Shown: positions 1 to 10,381, numbered from the stretch's first letter. The stretch: 64,000 nucleotides of DNA from an uncultured Flavobacteriales bacterium (GCA_943788775.1 CALSRO010000002.1:124001-188000); one strand, 5' to 3'. Notes: a model not told the origin generated them from the sequence alone. A program made the numbers and translations.

Positions 1-3000
1 CATAGGTGATACTGCCTGTTCCGCCCGATCCTGTCGCTGTCGCTGATCCGTCTGACACTCCATTACAACTTGCATTCGTTCCTGCAATAGAAACGGATAC
101 GGCCGTTGCTGGTTCTGTGATCGTTACCGTCTCAGTATCCGTACAACTGTTGGCATCTGTCACTGTTACTGTATAGGTTCCAGCTGCTAATCCTGTTACA
201 CTTGCGCTTGTTCCTCCAGTACTCCATGAGTAGCTATAGGCAGTTGTTCCTCCAGATGCACTGGCCGTTGCGCCTCCATCTGATCCGCCATTACAACTTA
301 CGTTGTCATCAACCGAGGTTGAGGCTACGAGCGCACTTGGCTCAGTGATCGTTACTGTTTCTGTATCCGTACAGCCGTTGCCATCTGTGGCCGTTACTGT
401 ATAGGTCCCTGCCGTTAAAGTGGTTGCTGTTGCACTTGTTGCTCCTGTGCTCCATGCATAGCTAAATGATCCTGATCCACCACTTGCACTTGCCGTGGCT
501 GATCCATCATTGCCGCCATTACAGCTCACGTTCGATCCACTGATCGAAGCTGTAACTGCTGTCGGAGCAGTAATCGTTACTGACTCTGTTTCTGTACAGC
601 CATTTGCATCTGTTGCAGTTACTGTGTAAGTGCCGGCTGCTAGTCCAGTTACGGTAGCGCCTGTTCCACTGTTGCTCCATGCATAAGTGATTGTTCCTGT
701 TCCGCCTGAACCTGTGGCTGTTGCTGTTCCGTCTGTTGCTCCATTACATGTGGCATTGGTAGAGGCTATCGTTACCGATACTGCTGTTGGTTCTGTGATT
801 GTCACTGACTCTGTATCAGTACAACCATTTGCATCTGTGGCAGTTACTGTATACGTTCCAGCTGCTAATCCTGTCACGGTGGCCCCTGTTCCACTGTTGC
901 TCCATGCATAGGTGATACTTCCTGTTCCGCCCGATCCTGTCGCTGTCGCTGATCCGTCTGACACTCCATTACAACTTGCATTCGTTCCTGCAATAGAAAC
1001 GGATACGGCCGTTGCTGGTTCTGTGATCGTTACCGTCTCAGTATCCGTACAACTGTTGGCATCTGTCACTGTTACTGTATAGGTTCCAGCTGCTAATCCT
1101 GTTACACTTGCGCTTGTTCCTCCAGTACTCCATGAGTAGCTATAGGCAGTTGTTCCTCCAGATGCACTTGCCGTTGCGCCTCCATCTGATCCGCCATTAC
1201 AACTTACGTTGTCATCAACCGAGGTTGAGGCTACGAGCGCACTTGGCTCAGTGATCGTTACTGTTTCTGTATCCGTACAGCCGTTGCCATCTGTAGCAGT
1301 TACTGTATAGGTCCCTGCCGTTAAAGTGGTTGCTGTTGCACTTGTTGCTCCTGTGCTCCATGCATAGCTAAATGATCCTGATCCACCACTTGCACTTGCC
1401 GTGGCTGATCCATCATTGCCGCCATTACAGCTCACGTTCGATCCACTGATCGAAGCTGTAACTGCTGTCGGAGCAGTAATCGTTACTGACTCTGTTTCTG
1501 TACAGCCATTTGCATCTGTTGCAGTTACTGTGTAAGTGCCGGCTGCTAGTCCAGTTACGGTAGCGCCTGTTCCACTGTTGCTCCATGCATAAGTGATTGT
1601 TCCTGTTCCGCCTGAACCTGTGGCTGTTGCTGTTCCGTCTGTTGCTCCATTACATGTGGCATTGGTAGAGGCTATCGTTACCGATACTGCTGTTGGTTCT
1701 GTGATTGTCACTGACTCTGTATCAGTACAACCATTTGCATCTGTGGCAGTTACTGTATACGTTCCAGCTGCTAATCCTGTCACGGTGACCCCTGTTCCAC
1801 TGTTGCTCCATGCATAGGTGATACTTCCTGTTCCGCCCGATCCTGTCGCTGTCGCTGATCCGTCTGACACTCCATTACAACTCGCATTCGTTCCTGCAAT
1901 AGAAACGGATACGGCCGTTGCTGGTTGTGTAATCGTAACCGTCTCTGTATCGGTACAGCCGTTCGCATCGGTAACGGTTACTGTATAGGTTCCAGCTGCT
2001 AATCCTGTTACACTTGCGCTTGTTCCTCCCGTACTCCATGAGTAGCTATAGGCAGTTGTTCCTCCAGATGCACTGGCCGTTGCGCCTCCATCTGATCCGC
2101 CATTACAACTTACGTTGTCATCAACCGAGGTTGAGGCTACGAGCGCACTTGGCTCAGTGATCGTTACTGTTTCTGTATCCGTACAGCCGTTGCCGTCTGT
2201 GGCCGTTACTGTATAGGTCCCTGCCGTTAAACTCGTGGCTGTGGCACTGGTTGCTCCGGTGCTCCATGCATAGCTAAATGATCCTGATCCACCACTTGCA
2301 CTTGCCGTGGCTGATCCATCATTGCCGCCATTACAACTCACGTTCGATCCGCTGATCGAAGCTGTAACTGCTGTCGGAGCGGTAATCGTTACTGACTCGG
2401 TTTCTGTACAGCCATTTGCATCTGTTGCGGTTACTGTGTAAGTGCCGGCTGCTAGTCCTGTTACGGTAGCGCCTGTTCCACTGTTGCTCCATGCATAAGT
2501 GATTGTTCCTGTTCCGCCTGAACCTGTGGCTGTTGCTGTTCCGTCTGTTGCTCCATTACATGTGGCATTGGTAGAGGCTATCGTTACCGATACTGCTGTT
2601 GGTTCTGTGATTGTCACTGACTCTGTATCAGTACAACCATTTGCATCTGTGGCAGTTACTGTATACGTTCCAGCTGCTAATCCTGTTACGGTGGCGCCTG
2701 TTCCACTGTTGCTCCATGCATAGGTGATACTTCCTGTTCCGCCCGATCCTGTCGCTGTCGCTGATCCGTCTGACACTCCATTACAACTTGCATTCGTTCC
2801 TGCAATAGAAACGGATACGGCCGTTGCTGGTTGTGTAATCGTAACCGTCTCTGTATCGGTACAGCCGTTCGCATCGGTAACGGTTACTGTATAGGTTCCA
2901 GCTGCTAATCCTGTTACACTTGCGCTTGTTCCTCCCGTACTCCATGAGTAGCTATAGGCAGTTGTTCCTCCAGATGCACTGGCCGTTGCGCCTCCATCTG

Positions 3001-3130
3001 ATCCGCCATTACAACTTACGTTGTCATCAACCGAGGTTGAGGCTACGAGCGCACTTGGCTCAGTGATCGTTACTGTTTCTGTATCCGTACAGCCGTTGCC
3101 ATCTGTAGCAGTTACTGTATAGGTCCCTGC
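1..3130 (-). repeat. 906-bp tandem super-repeat, about 3.5 copies
   Basis: Sequence blocks recur every 906 bp (for example those starting at 687, 1593 and 2499) with only scattered substitutions. 906 bp is 302 codons, so the frame is kept; each copy encodes four different SprB units of about 75 residues. Three full copies and part of a fourth are visible, and the array continues off the left edge. Variants are mosaic. The copies near 1020 and 110 carry GTTCTGTGATCGTTACC, while those near 1920 and 2826 carry GTTGTGTAATCGTAACC at the same place. At about 3130 the match to the super-repeat ends and older, more divergent SprB units begin. Confidence 0.93.
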
Positions 3131-6100
3131 TGCTAGAGAAGATGTAGTAGCTGTGGTAGCTCCCGTTGACCAAACAAAAGTTTTTGTTCCTGTACCTCCT
3201 GTGGCACTGGCCGTAGCTGATCCATCACTACCTCCATTACAGCTTACGTTCGATCCACTGATCGAAGCAACTACTGACGTTGGCTCTGATACCGTGGCTG
3301 TGGCCGTCTCCGTACAACCATTTGCATCGGTCACTGTAACTGTATAATTTCCAGCAGTAAGACCTGTGACTATGGTCGATGTGCTTCCCGTATTCCAGGC
3401 ATAAGTATATGCCGTTGTTCCTCCTGAAGCGAAAGCGCTAACTATTCCGTCATTGCCTCCATTACAAGATGCAGCGCTCGCTGTTGCTGATGCACTTAAA
3501 GCACTAGGCTCTGTTATCGTTACACTTTCTGTATCCGTACAACCATTGTTATCGGTTACAGTAACCGTAAATGTTCCAGCGGTGAGGCCAGTGGCAGTCG
3601 CCACAGAAGCCCCGGTACTCCAAGAGTAGGAATAAGGTGAAGCGGTGCCAGATCCTGCGGCCGTGGCTGATCCATTGCTCCCGCCATTGCAACTTACATT
3701 AGTGGATGTTATTGTAATCGTTGGAGAATCATTGACCGTAATAGATTCCGTATCTGTATAAGTTCCGCATGCATTTGTATATGAATATGTCATCGTAAAC
3801 GTACCTACACCCGAAACTGATGGGTCAAATATGTTCGATGAGACACCTGTTCCACTGAAAGACCCACCTGTTGGGCTTCCATATGGTGAGAGTCCAAGTG
3901 TATCATCCGCTTCACATAAATCTGGAAGTGTTGCGATGGATGGGGAAGGAACAGGATCAACCGTGATTGTTGAGGTATCTGATGCGGTACAGCCACTTGA
4001 GGTAACGGTATAGACAATACTGTGAGTACCTGCACCGGCAAACGCTGGATAGTAAAATGACCCAAAAACACCTAATCCAGAATAAGTGCCGCCCGATGGT
4101 GAACCACCTGTTAATGCAAATCCTGAAGCGGTGACACACTTGTCGGCAAACGACCCGAGCGTAACGTTTGGAGAAGCATTTACTGTAGCTACAATGGAAT
4201 CAGGAGAAACACATCCATTGGAAGATGTATAGTAAATGGTATGCGTTCCCGCACCTGCATTACTTGGACTGAAAGAAGTACCTGAAACTCCCGTTCCCGA
4301 GTGAGTACCTCCCGTAGGAAATCCGTATGAAGAAGTATTTAATGAAATCGCAGCATCGTCCTCACAAGCCGAGATCGTAGTGGTGAAAATAGCAGGAGAC
4401 TGTTGTACGGTAATCGTTTTTGACACGCTATCTGCACAACCATTGGCATCCGTGTATGTATATGTAATGATATTATTTCCTGTTGCTGCTGCTCCAGGAT
4501 CAAATGTTGTCCCCCCGGTTACCCCTGTTCCAGAATAGACACCTCCTGTCGGATTACCTCCCGTTAATGTGAATGGATCATCACCATCACAGACGCTAGA
4601 GAAATTTGAATGGGTTACATTAGGAAGTGCATTTACCGTAACCGTAATTGCATCGCTCGTGTCAAGGCAACCAATACTGTCAATGACCACGGAATAACTA
4701 CCCGCAGTTCCCGTAGTATATGTTTCATTTACTTCACCGGATATGACTGCACCATTATACAACCATTGGTAATCATACAATGAACTAGTATCCGCCTGAA
4801 GAGTTAAAGTTTCTCCAGCGCATACCGAATCACCGCCCAAGGAATAGGCGTTTGCAATTAAGTCTTCACAATTTGCTATGCGAGTTAAGTAGCCATCGTA
4901 TGATGTACTACTGAGCGATGTATTACTGAAAACAACAGTACCAAAATAAGATCCTGTCGCCACAACCATATCCTCAGTTGAAGCATCTAGCGCTACTGAG
5001 TATTCGGTGCTGCTCGAAGAAGTTGGTCTGATCAGAAAATCTGTGGTAGTATTGATATAATCGTACTTGAAATAATAAGGCGTATATGAGGATCCTGTTG
5101 GATTCGTTACGGTTACACCTCCCAATGCCAAGTTAATATTCGTATTCATCAAACCACACATATACAGATTACCATCTGCATCCGTTTCAATTTCATTGTC
5201 ATAGCATACCCCGGAACCTACCATACCAGATTGTGCACTTCCAGAAGTATTATATCTTATCCAATATGGACCTGAAGACGTAAGTGATATGGAGCCAAAA
5301 GATGAGTTTCCAGAGTAGTTATATCCCGAAATAAAGATTCGATTACTTCCGTCAATACTGAGACCCGTGCCATACTCCCATGATGTACCGCCTCCTCGCA
5401 CAGCCCATGTGGCAGCACCGGTATTCGGATTGAACTTAGCTAAATAAGCATCATACGCACCATTCGATAGGAGCGTAGTCGTTCCGATTTTGAAAGTATC
5501 TGTATTCAAAAAAGTACCTATGCAGTAAGGATTGCCACTACCGTCCACATCAACACCACCAGCATAAGACCAATACCAACTGCTATTTATATAATGATCC
5601 CCCTCAATATTTGTTTTCCATTGAAAATTTCCTGCGCTATCGTATTTAACAATGGCATTATTCCAATAAGTTGAGTTTGCAGTTGAGCTCAATGCACTGC
5701 TACCTGCGGTGAATGAACCAACATAGCCTAGTTGTACATAAACGTCTCCATCATCATCCACAGCCATACCTACCGGTCTGGTAATGCCGCTTCCGGTCAT
5801 TGTTTTTATCCACTTGAAATTCCCATTGGTATCCACTTTAACTAGGAAAGCATCGTAATCACTTGTCGTTCCCGTCACTGTCGTGTCACCCACGGAAAAT
5901 GTTCCATAAAACCATCCTGACACATAAACACCATCGTGGGCATCACGATCTACTTCAAAAGCTCCATCATAGGAAGAACCTCCGAGTCGAAGCGCCCATT
6001 GTTCATCTCCGTTAACATCGTACTTAGCCAACCAACCATCATAGGAAACACCACTGATAGTGATATTTCCAAATGTGGAATTGCCAATGGACCAGCCACA

Positions 6101-6253
6101 ACTATAATTCGCTCCATTGTCATCTACCACAACATCCTGCGGTATTTGATAGCTGGTACCGGTTATATTCTCCGCCCAAACAAAAGATTGTGCTAAAGAG
6201 GTTTGAATAGTGAGAGAAAGTATTATCGAAATAGCAAGTATCAGTTTCTTCAT
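1..6253 (-). CDS. Giant SprB-repeat cell-surface adhesin (partial, C-terminus off window)
   Basis: One frame stays open from ATG at 6253 to the left edge, giving at least 2084 residues. It begins with a signal peptide (MKKLILAISIILSLTIQTSLAQ). Next come about 450 residues of beta-propeller-like repeats (motifs such as DGWLAKYDVNG, YDAFLVKVDTNG and WIKTMTG), resembling SBBP repeats. An Ig-like segment (VCAGETLTLQ) and about four roughly 75-residue repeats with GG-P-GG-YSGTGV motifs follow. From about base 3760 downward there are about 16 SprB repeats of about 75 residues (SCNGGSDG...TGLAAGTYTVTVTDANGCTDTE). SprB of Flavobacterium johnsoniae is a giant adhesin moved along the cell surface during gliding and exported by type IX secretion; family membership is clear, but a gliding role here is inferred. 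The end, where a sorting signal would lie, is outside the window. Other possibility: a non-gliding adhesin. Confidence 0.9.
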   Translation of the reverse strand, partial: MKKLILAISIILSLTIQTSLAQSFVWAENITGTSYQIPQDVVVDDNGANYSCGWSIGNSTFGNITISGVSYDGWLAKYDVNGDEQWALRLGGSSYDGAFEVDRDAHDGVYVSGWFYGTFSVGDTTVTGTTSDYDAFLVKVDTNGNFKWIKTMTGSGITRPVGMAVDDDGDVYVQLGYVGSFTAGSSALSSTANSTYWNNAIVKYDSAGNFQWKTNIEGDHYINSSWYWSYAGGVDVDGSGNPYCIGTFLNTDTFKIGTTTLLSNGAYDAYLAKFNPNTGAATWAVRGGGTSWEYGTGLSIDGSNRIFISGYNYSGNSSFGSISLTSSGPYWIRYNTSGSAQSGMVGSGVCYDNEIETDADGNLYMCGLMNTNINLALGGVTVTNPTGSSYTPYYFKYDYINTTTDFLIRPTSSSSTEYSVALDASTEDMVVATGSYFGTVVFSNTSLSSTSYDGYLTRIANCEDLIANAYSLGGDSVCAGETLTLQADTSSLYDYQWLYNGAVISGEVNETYTTGTAGSYSVVIDSIGCLDTSDAITVTVNALPNVTHSNFSSVCDGDDPFTLTGGNPTGGVYSGTGVTGGTTFDPGAAATGNNIITYTYTDANGCADSVSKTITVQQSPAIFTTTISACEDDAAISLNTSSYGFPTGGTHSGTGVSGTSFSPSNAGAGTHTIYYTSSNGCVSPDSIVATVNASPNVTLGSFADKCVTASGFALTGGSPSGGTYSGLGVFGSFYYPAFAGAGTHSIVYTVTSSGCTASDTSTITVDPVPSPSIATLPDLCEADDTLGLSPYGSPTGGSFSGTGVSSNIFDPSVSGVGTFTMTYSYTNACGTYTDTESITVNDSPTITITSTNVSCNGGSNGSATAAGSGTASPYSYSWSTGASVATATGLTAGTFTVTVTDNNGCTDTESVTITEPSALSASATASAASCNGGNDGIVSAFASGGTTAYTYAWNTGSTSTIVTGLTAGNYTVTVTDANGCTETATATVSEPTSVVASISGSNVSCNGGSDGSATASATGGTGTKTFVWSTGATTATTSSLAAGTYTVTATDGNGCTDTETVTITEPSALVASTSVDDNVSCNGGSDGGATASASGGTTAYSYSWSTGGTSASVTGLAAGTYTVTVTDANGCTDTETVTITQPATAVSVSIAGTNASCNGVSDGSATATGSGGTGSITYAWSNSGTGATVTGLAAGTYTVTATDANGCTDTESVTITEPTAVSVTIASTNATCNGATDGTATATGSGGTGTITYAWSNSGTGATVTGLAAGTYTVTATDANGCTETESVTITAPTAVTASISGSNVSCNGGNDGSATASASGGSGSFSYAWSTGATSATATSLTAGTYTVTATDGNGCTDTETVTITEPSALVASTSVDDNVSCNGGSDGGATASASGGTTAYSYSWSTGGTSASVTGLAAGTYTVTVTDANGCTDTETVTITQPATAVSVSIAGTNASCNGVSDGSATATGSGGTGSITYAWSNSGTGVTVTGLAAGTYTVTATDANGCTDTESVTITEPTAVSVTIASTNATCNGATDGTATATGSGGTGTITYAWSNSGTGATVTGLAAGTYTVTATDANGCTETESVTITAPTAVTASISGSNVSCNGGNDGSATASASGGSGSFSYAWSTGATSATATTLTAGTYTVTATDGNGCTDTETVTITEPSALVASTSVDDNVSCNGGSDGGATASASGGTTAYSYSWSTGGTSASVTGLAAGTYTVTVTDANSCTDTETVTITEPATAVSVSIAGTNASCNGVSDGSATATGSGGTGSITYAWSNSGTGATVTGLAAGTYTVTATDANGCTDTESVTITEPTAVSVTIASTNATCNGATDGTATATGSGGTGTITYAWSNSGTGATVTGLAAGTYTVTATDANGCTETESVTITAPTAVTASISGSNVSCNGGNDGSATASASGGSGSFSYAWSTGATSATATTLTAGTYTVTATDGNGCTDTETVTITEPSALVASTSVDDNVSCNGGSDGGATASASGGTTAYSYSWSTGGTSASVTGLAAGTYTVTVTDANSCTDTETVTITEPATAVSVSIAGTNASCNGVSDGSATATGSGGTGSITY

Positions 6254-6345
6254 AGGACTTTGGATTATCAAAACACAAACAGGGTTATTTGTTATTGTGA
6301 GAACTTACGAAGTTATGAACAAAAACGTTGGGTATAACGATAAAA

Positions 6346-6371
6346 AAAGCCCCTTCAAATGAAGAGGCTTT
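6346..6371 (-). terminator. Rho-independent terminator behind ftsZ
   Basis: A hairpin AAAGCC(C)CTTC-AAAT-GAAG(A)GGCTTT lies 21 bases past the ftsZ stop. On the minus strand it is followed by a run of seven T (6348-6342). It closes the dcw operon and separates it from the adhesin gene. On the plus strand a shorter T tract also follows, so it may work both ways, although no plus-strand gene ends here. Confidence 0.85.
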
Positions 6372-6391
6372 GACTTTTTTGATTGCTGCGC

Positions 6392-8245
6392 CTAGTCTAC
6401 ATTGTCATGCAGAAACGGATTGTTTGGACGAAGTCGAGTTTTCTTCTCACCGTCTTCATTTTCCTCTTCACTTAAAGTAAAGCGACTCGCATTGTTCTCT
6501 GCAGAGCTTGGTACATCGTCCAAGTTGATTTGCTTTCGTTTGAACGCTGGTTCATTTTCGAGGTCACTCATGCCCGAGGGAGTTCGAAGCTTCATGCTCA
6601 AATCTCTCAACCTACTTAATCGATCACTCGCTCTTTTGCTCTGTTCATCGCGGTCCGTATCGCTTTGATAGTTCTGAGAACTTGTAGGTTCTGGAGTAGT
6701 TGTTTTGAATGTAGGCTTCTCGCTAATGATTGGTTTTGGATCTTCGGAAGCTGATTGATTTGAGCGAATAAATGGCTCCCATTCCTTCGGCTCCTCCTTC
6801 TCAACCTCATTCTTCTCAGATTCTGAAGAATCTGGAATCACATCCTCCATATTTTCTTCTTTGACGTCACCTTGCAAGGAAAATCTTGGGCTTGAGCTGG
6901 TAAGTGGCGATTCGTCCTCAGAGTGCATATCACTGAATTCTTCATCCTCCATTTCATTTTTATGGCTCCCCGACAACATGAAAGGTTCGGAGTTATCAAC
7001 ACCTTCCTCCACATCATCCAACTCTAGATCGTCTTGCTGAGATGCTCTAGTTTCATCCACATCCTCTTCTAAATGATGGCGAGTTATTTCAAATTCAATA
7101 TTCGCTTGTTGAGGTTCGGGAGCTTTGGTTTCAACCTCGGAAATGGTTGATTCCTCTTGCTTTCTGAGAAATGGCTCGTCCTTCTGGGACTCTTCTTTAA
7201 CTTCAGGAGCTACCATTAGCTTGGCGGGCTCTTCTAAATTCATTCTTCGAGCCTCCACATGCTTTTCCAAGTTTACACCCGTGTTAGGATTCTGATTAAA
7301 CCCTGTTGCGATCAATGTCACAGAAAGTGCATCTCCTAGGGATTCGTCCATACCATACCCCCAAATCACATCAGCACTAGCACCTGCTTCTTCCTGAATG
7401 AAATCTGTAATGTCACTGATTTCATCCATCAATACTTCTCTAGACCCGAAAGTGATATTTAGCAAGACGTATCGAGCTCCTTTGATGTTGTTATCGTTTA
7501 ACAGTGGACTGGCTAATGCTTTTTCAGCAGCTTTCAGCGCTCTATCATCCCCATCGGCTTGTGCCGACCCCATGATCGCCACGCCAGATTCACTCATCAC
7601 TGTGCGCACATCTTCGAAATCTACGTTGATATAACCGGTTCGTGTAATGATTTCAGCAATTCCCTTGGCCGCTGTTGAAAGCACATCATCAGCCATCGCA
7701 AATGCTTTCGCAATTGGCAGATTACCGCACATTTCACGCAACTTTTCATTATTGATGATCAATAAAGTATCCACGTTTTCGCGGATTTCTTTGATTCCTT
7801 GCTCGGCTTGCTCTCGTCTTTTTCTTCCTTCGAAAAAGAATGGCATAGTGACGATACCAACGGTAAGCACACCCATCTCTCTTGCTGCCTTGGCAATGAC
7901 CGGAGCTGCACCCGTACCAGTGCCACCGCCCATTCCTGCCGTGATAAAGACCATTTTAGTACTCTTCGAAAGCACATCCTTGATCTCATCAATATTTTCA
8001 ATGGCGGCATTCTTACCCACCTCGGCTATTGAACCTGCTCCTCGACCTTCAGTGAGTGTAGAACCTAGTTGAACTTTTAATGGTACTGGACTAATATCCA
8101 AGGCTTGCTGATCTGTATTACATACCAAGAAATCAACTCCTTTGATTCCTAGTTCAAACATGTGATTCACGGCATTGCTACCACCACCACCAACACCAAG
8201 TACTTTAATGATGTTTGAATTCTCCTTTGGTAAATCGAATTTCAT
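6392..8245 (-). CDS. ftsZ: Cell division GTPase FtsZ
   Basis: Tubulin-like GTPase that forms the cytokinetic ring. The nucleotide-binding loop GGGTGTG is at residues 106-112, an N-terminal glycine-rich GVGGGGSNAVN is at 17-27, and the T7-loop region contains INVDFEDVRTVM. The conserved GTPase and C-domain end near residue 325. About 270 residues of acidic, low-complexity linker follow, then a conserved tail ending NPFLHDNVD. At 617 residues it is much longer than the roughly 390 of E. coli FtsZ; long linkers are common in Bacteroidota. It is the last gene of the dcw operon, 60 bases after ftsA, with a terminator directly downstream. Confidence 0.98.
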   Translation of the reverse strand: MKFDLPKENSNIIKVLGVGGGGSNAVNHMFELGIKGVDFLVCNTDQQALDISPVPLKVQLGSTLTEGRGAGSIAEVGKNAAIENIDEIKDVLSKSTKMVFITAGMGGGTGTGAAPVIAKAAREMGVLTVGIVTMPFFFEGRKRREQAEQGIKEIRENVDTLLIINNEKLREMCGNLPIAKAFAMADDVLSTAAKGIAEIITRTGYINVDFEDVRTVMSESGVAIMGSAQADGDDRALKAAEKALASPLLNDNNIKGARYVLLNITFGSREVLMDEISDITDFIQEEAGASADVIWGYGMDESLGDALSVTLIATGFNQNPNTGVNLEKHVEARRMNLEEPAKLMVAPEVKEESQKDEPFLRKQEESTISEVETKAPEPQQANIEFEITRHHLEEDVDETRASQQDDLELDDVEEGVDNSEPFMLSGSHKNEMEDEEFSDMHSEDESPLTSSSPRFSLQGDVKEENMEDVIPDSSESEKNEVEKEEPKEWEPFIRSNQSASEDPKPIISEKPTFKTTTPEPTSSQNYQSDTDRDEQSKRASDRLSRLRDLSMKLRTPSGMSDLENEPAFKRKQINLDDVPSSAENNASRFTLSEEENEDGEKKTRLRPNNPFLHDNVD

Positions 8246-8305
8246 AATCTTCGTTTTTATCGTTTTGGCTGAACAATCAACTGAAGGTTCATCCTAGTTT
8301 CATTT

Positions 8306-9580
8306 TTATATCTGATCGTCTTCTTCAAACCATTCTTTGCCCTTGCTCAGAATTTTATCGAAAAGGCCATTTTTCTTTTTCACAGGTCTATTCACTCCAA
8401 CCGAAGTGCTTCTACATTGCTGTCTTTCAGCATATTCAAAGCCTTTAAGCACAAGTCCAACACCCGTGGCATACATTGGACTCGCCACCTTATCGTTACC
8501 ACTTGCAAGATGCTCAGTAGGGTATCCAATTCGAGTATCCATTCCCGTCAGGTATTCGAATAATTGAGAGATGTGTTTCAATTGCGAACCGCCACCAGTG
8601 ATGACAATTCCAGCGATCAACTTTCTCTCAAAGCCAGAGTTTCGAATTTCGAAATAAACCTGCTCGATGATCTCCTCCATTCTTGCCTGAATGATATGCG
8701 CCAAATTCTTAACACTAATTTCCTTTGGATCTCGTCCATTTAATCCAGGAATAACCACAATATCATTCGCTTGATTTTCACTTGCTAGGGCGGACCCAAA
8801 CTTCACTTTTAAAAGCTCTGCTTGTTTGCGAATGATCGTGCAACCTTCCTTGATGTCATCTGTGATGATATTACCACCAAATGGAATGACTGCGGTATGT
8901 CGAATGATTCCATCTTGGAAGATGGCAACATCTGTAGTACCTCCACCAATATCGACCAATGCTACACCAGCTTCTTTCTCCTCAGCACTCAATACCGCAT
9001 CTGAAGAAGCTAAAGGCTCCAAAGTCAAATCAGCCACTTCCAAATCGGCCTTTCTCACGCACTTGTATATGTTTTGTACGGCAGTGACCAGACCTGTGAT
9101 GATATGGAAGTTCGCTTCTAATCGAATACCACTCATTCCTATCGGGTCCTTTATTCCGCTCTCGTTGTCCACAATAAAGTCTTGTGGCAATACATGAATG
9201 ATTGATTCTCCGGGAGGAAGCACCAGCTTGTGCATATCTTGAATAAGCGCATCCACATCCTTCTGCGAAATTTCATCTTCGAGATTATCCAATGTGATCA
9301 CACCTCGATGTTGCAAACTTTTAATGTGCTGGCCAGCAATACCCACATTGACCACGGCAATTTCTTGACCAGAATTCAGCTTCGCTTGCTCAACGGCCAT
9401 ACGAATGGCTTGAACGGCAGGGGTAATATGCGAGACTACGCCACGCCTAACTCCGACCGATTCGGCTTTACCCATTCCAAGCAATTCAAGCTTGCCATAT
9501 TCATTTTTCTTTCCGACAAGGCAGGCAATTTTAGTTGTCCCTATGTCTAAACCAACGATGATTTGTTCGTTTGACTCCAT
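8306..9580 (-). CDS. ftsA: Cell division protein FtsA
   Basis: Actin-fold ATPase that tethers FtsZ filaments to the membrane. Phosphate-binding motifs are visible at the N-terminus (VGLDIGTTKIACLVG) and mid-protein (VALVDIGGGTTDVAIF). The adenosine-side motif is GIVITGGGSQLKHI. The 424 residues match the family length, but the C-terminal amphipathic helix is not obvious from reading alone. The start is 3 bases past the ftsQ stop, so translation is probably coupled. Confidence 0.97.
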   Translation of the reverse strand: MESNEQIIVGLDIGTTKIACLVGKKNEYGKLELLGMGKAESVGVRRGVVSHITPAVQAIRMAVEQAKLNSGQEIAVVNVGIAGQHIKSLQHRGVITLDNLEDEISQKDVDALIQDMHKLVLPPGESIIHVLPQDFIVDNESGIKDPIGMSGIRLEANFHIITGLVTAVQNIYKCVRKADLEVADLTLEPLASSDAVLSAEEKEAGVALVDIGGGTTDVAIFQDGIIRHTAVIPFGGNIITDDIKEGCTIIRKQAELLKVKFGSALASENQANDIVVIPGLNGRDPKEISVKNLAHIIQARMEEIIEQVYFEIRNSGFERKLIAGIVITGGGSQLKHISQLFEYLTGMDTRIGYPTEHLASGNDKVASPMYATGVGLVLKGFEYAERQQCRSTSVGVNRPVKKKNGLFDKILSKGKEWFEEDDQI

Positions 9581-9583
9581 AGC

Positions 9584-10381
9584 TTAGCTTTTGCTGCAAA
9601 CCACTTGGTTCGCATACTTCAGGTTAATTGTTTTGTATTCATTCCAACCTGTTTTGTCCAATCCCTTGGTGTAAAACAGGCGTAGTTTATTCAGTTTTTT
9701 ATCAATGTACTTCGCATCTCCGACCAACACAATATGATCTCCAACTCGCGGGATCATTTCGATCTCGTGTTGCGCATTCACATAAAATTGATTGAACTGC
9801 GCTTTCCAAAACTTATCTTTTCGACATTCCGATACGATAAGATATAATTCGCGTATGGTTTCAATGTCTGGATGTTGAGCGCTATCCGCGATTTCAGTCA
9901 CATCCTTTCCAATTATGGATTTCAAATTAATCGATAAGTAGCCGTTAGACACGGGAGTCCTAGCCGTATAGGAATAGCTCAACGGCATGAATTTCCCTTC
10001 AGAATCGAGATATACACTCTGCCCATTTTGGCTATAAATCCTGAGGATGGGCTGCCGAACATTGACATCCACGTTCAATACTCCATTCAACTGCTCGTAT
10101 ACCTCAGCGCTATGAATAAATGCATTGTTTTCCAGCACGTGTTCAATCCTTGATGGATCCAAATTGATCATAGCCGTCGAATCAATCAGGTAACCTAAAT
10201 CGCTCACTACCTCTTTAACCTCGTTTTCATCTATGAAAAAATTTCCTTCACCGAAATCGATATGGACCTTTACGTCAGCAAGCAAAGCACGATTCGAAGA
10301 CGCCACTGAAGCACCCAAAAGCACAAACAACAGAACGATGCCTGCACTCCAACTTGCGATATGTAAAACTTTACTCCACAT
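9584..10381 (-). CDS. ftsQ: Cell division protein FtsQ/DivIB-like
   Basis: A bitopic membrane protein of 265 residues. A short cytoplasmic start is followed by one transmembrane helix (about residues 10-28, SWSAGIVLLFVLLGASVASS) and a periplasmic part with POTRA-like and FtsQ-type segments. FtsQ links divisome components in the periplasm. Primary sequence conservation is weak in this family, so the call leans on position between murC and ftsA, size and topology. The start overlaps the murC 3' end by 11 bases. Confidence 0.9.
   Translation of the reverse strand: MWSKVLHIASWSAGIVLLFVLLGASVASSNRALLADVKVHIDFGEGNFFIDENEVKEVVSDLGYLIDSTAMINLDPSRIEHVLENNAFIHSAEVYEQLNGVLNVDVNVRQPILRIYSQNGQSVYLDSEGKFMPLSYSYTARTPVSNGYLSINLKSIIGKDVTEIADSAQHPDIETIRELYLIVSECRKDKFWKAQFNQFYVNAQHEIEMIPRVGDHIVLVGDAKYIDKKLNKLRLFYTKGLDKTGWNEYKTINLKYANQVVCSKS

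Noticed and set aside
687-2874. Plus-strand 74-codon and offset minus-strand 62-codon frames recurring every 906 bp
   Set aside because: They are shadows of the repetitive adhesin gene read in other frames; codon pattern and family matches belong to the long minus frame.
1-3130. Regular repeats as a possible CRISPR array
   Set aside because: The period is 906 bp (about 226 bp per sub-unit), in frame and coding for SprB domains; no short repeat with unique spacers exists.
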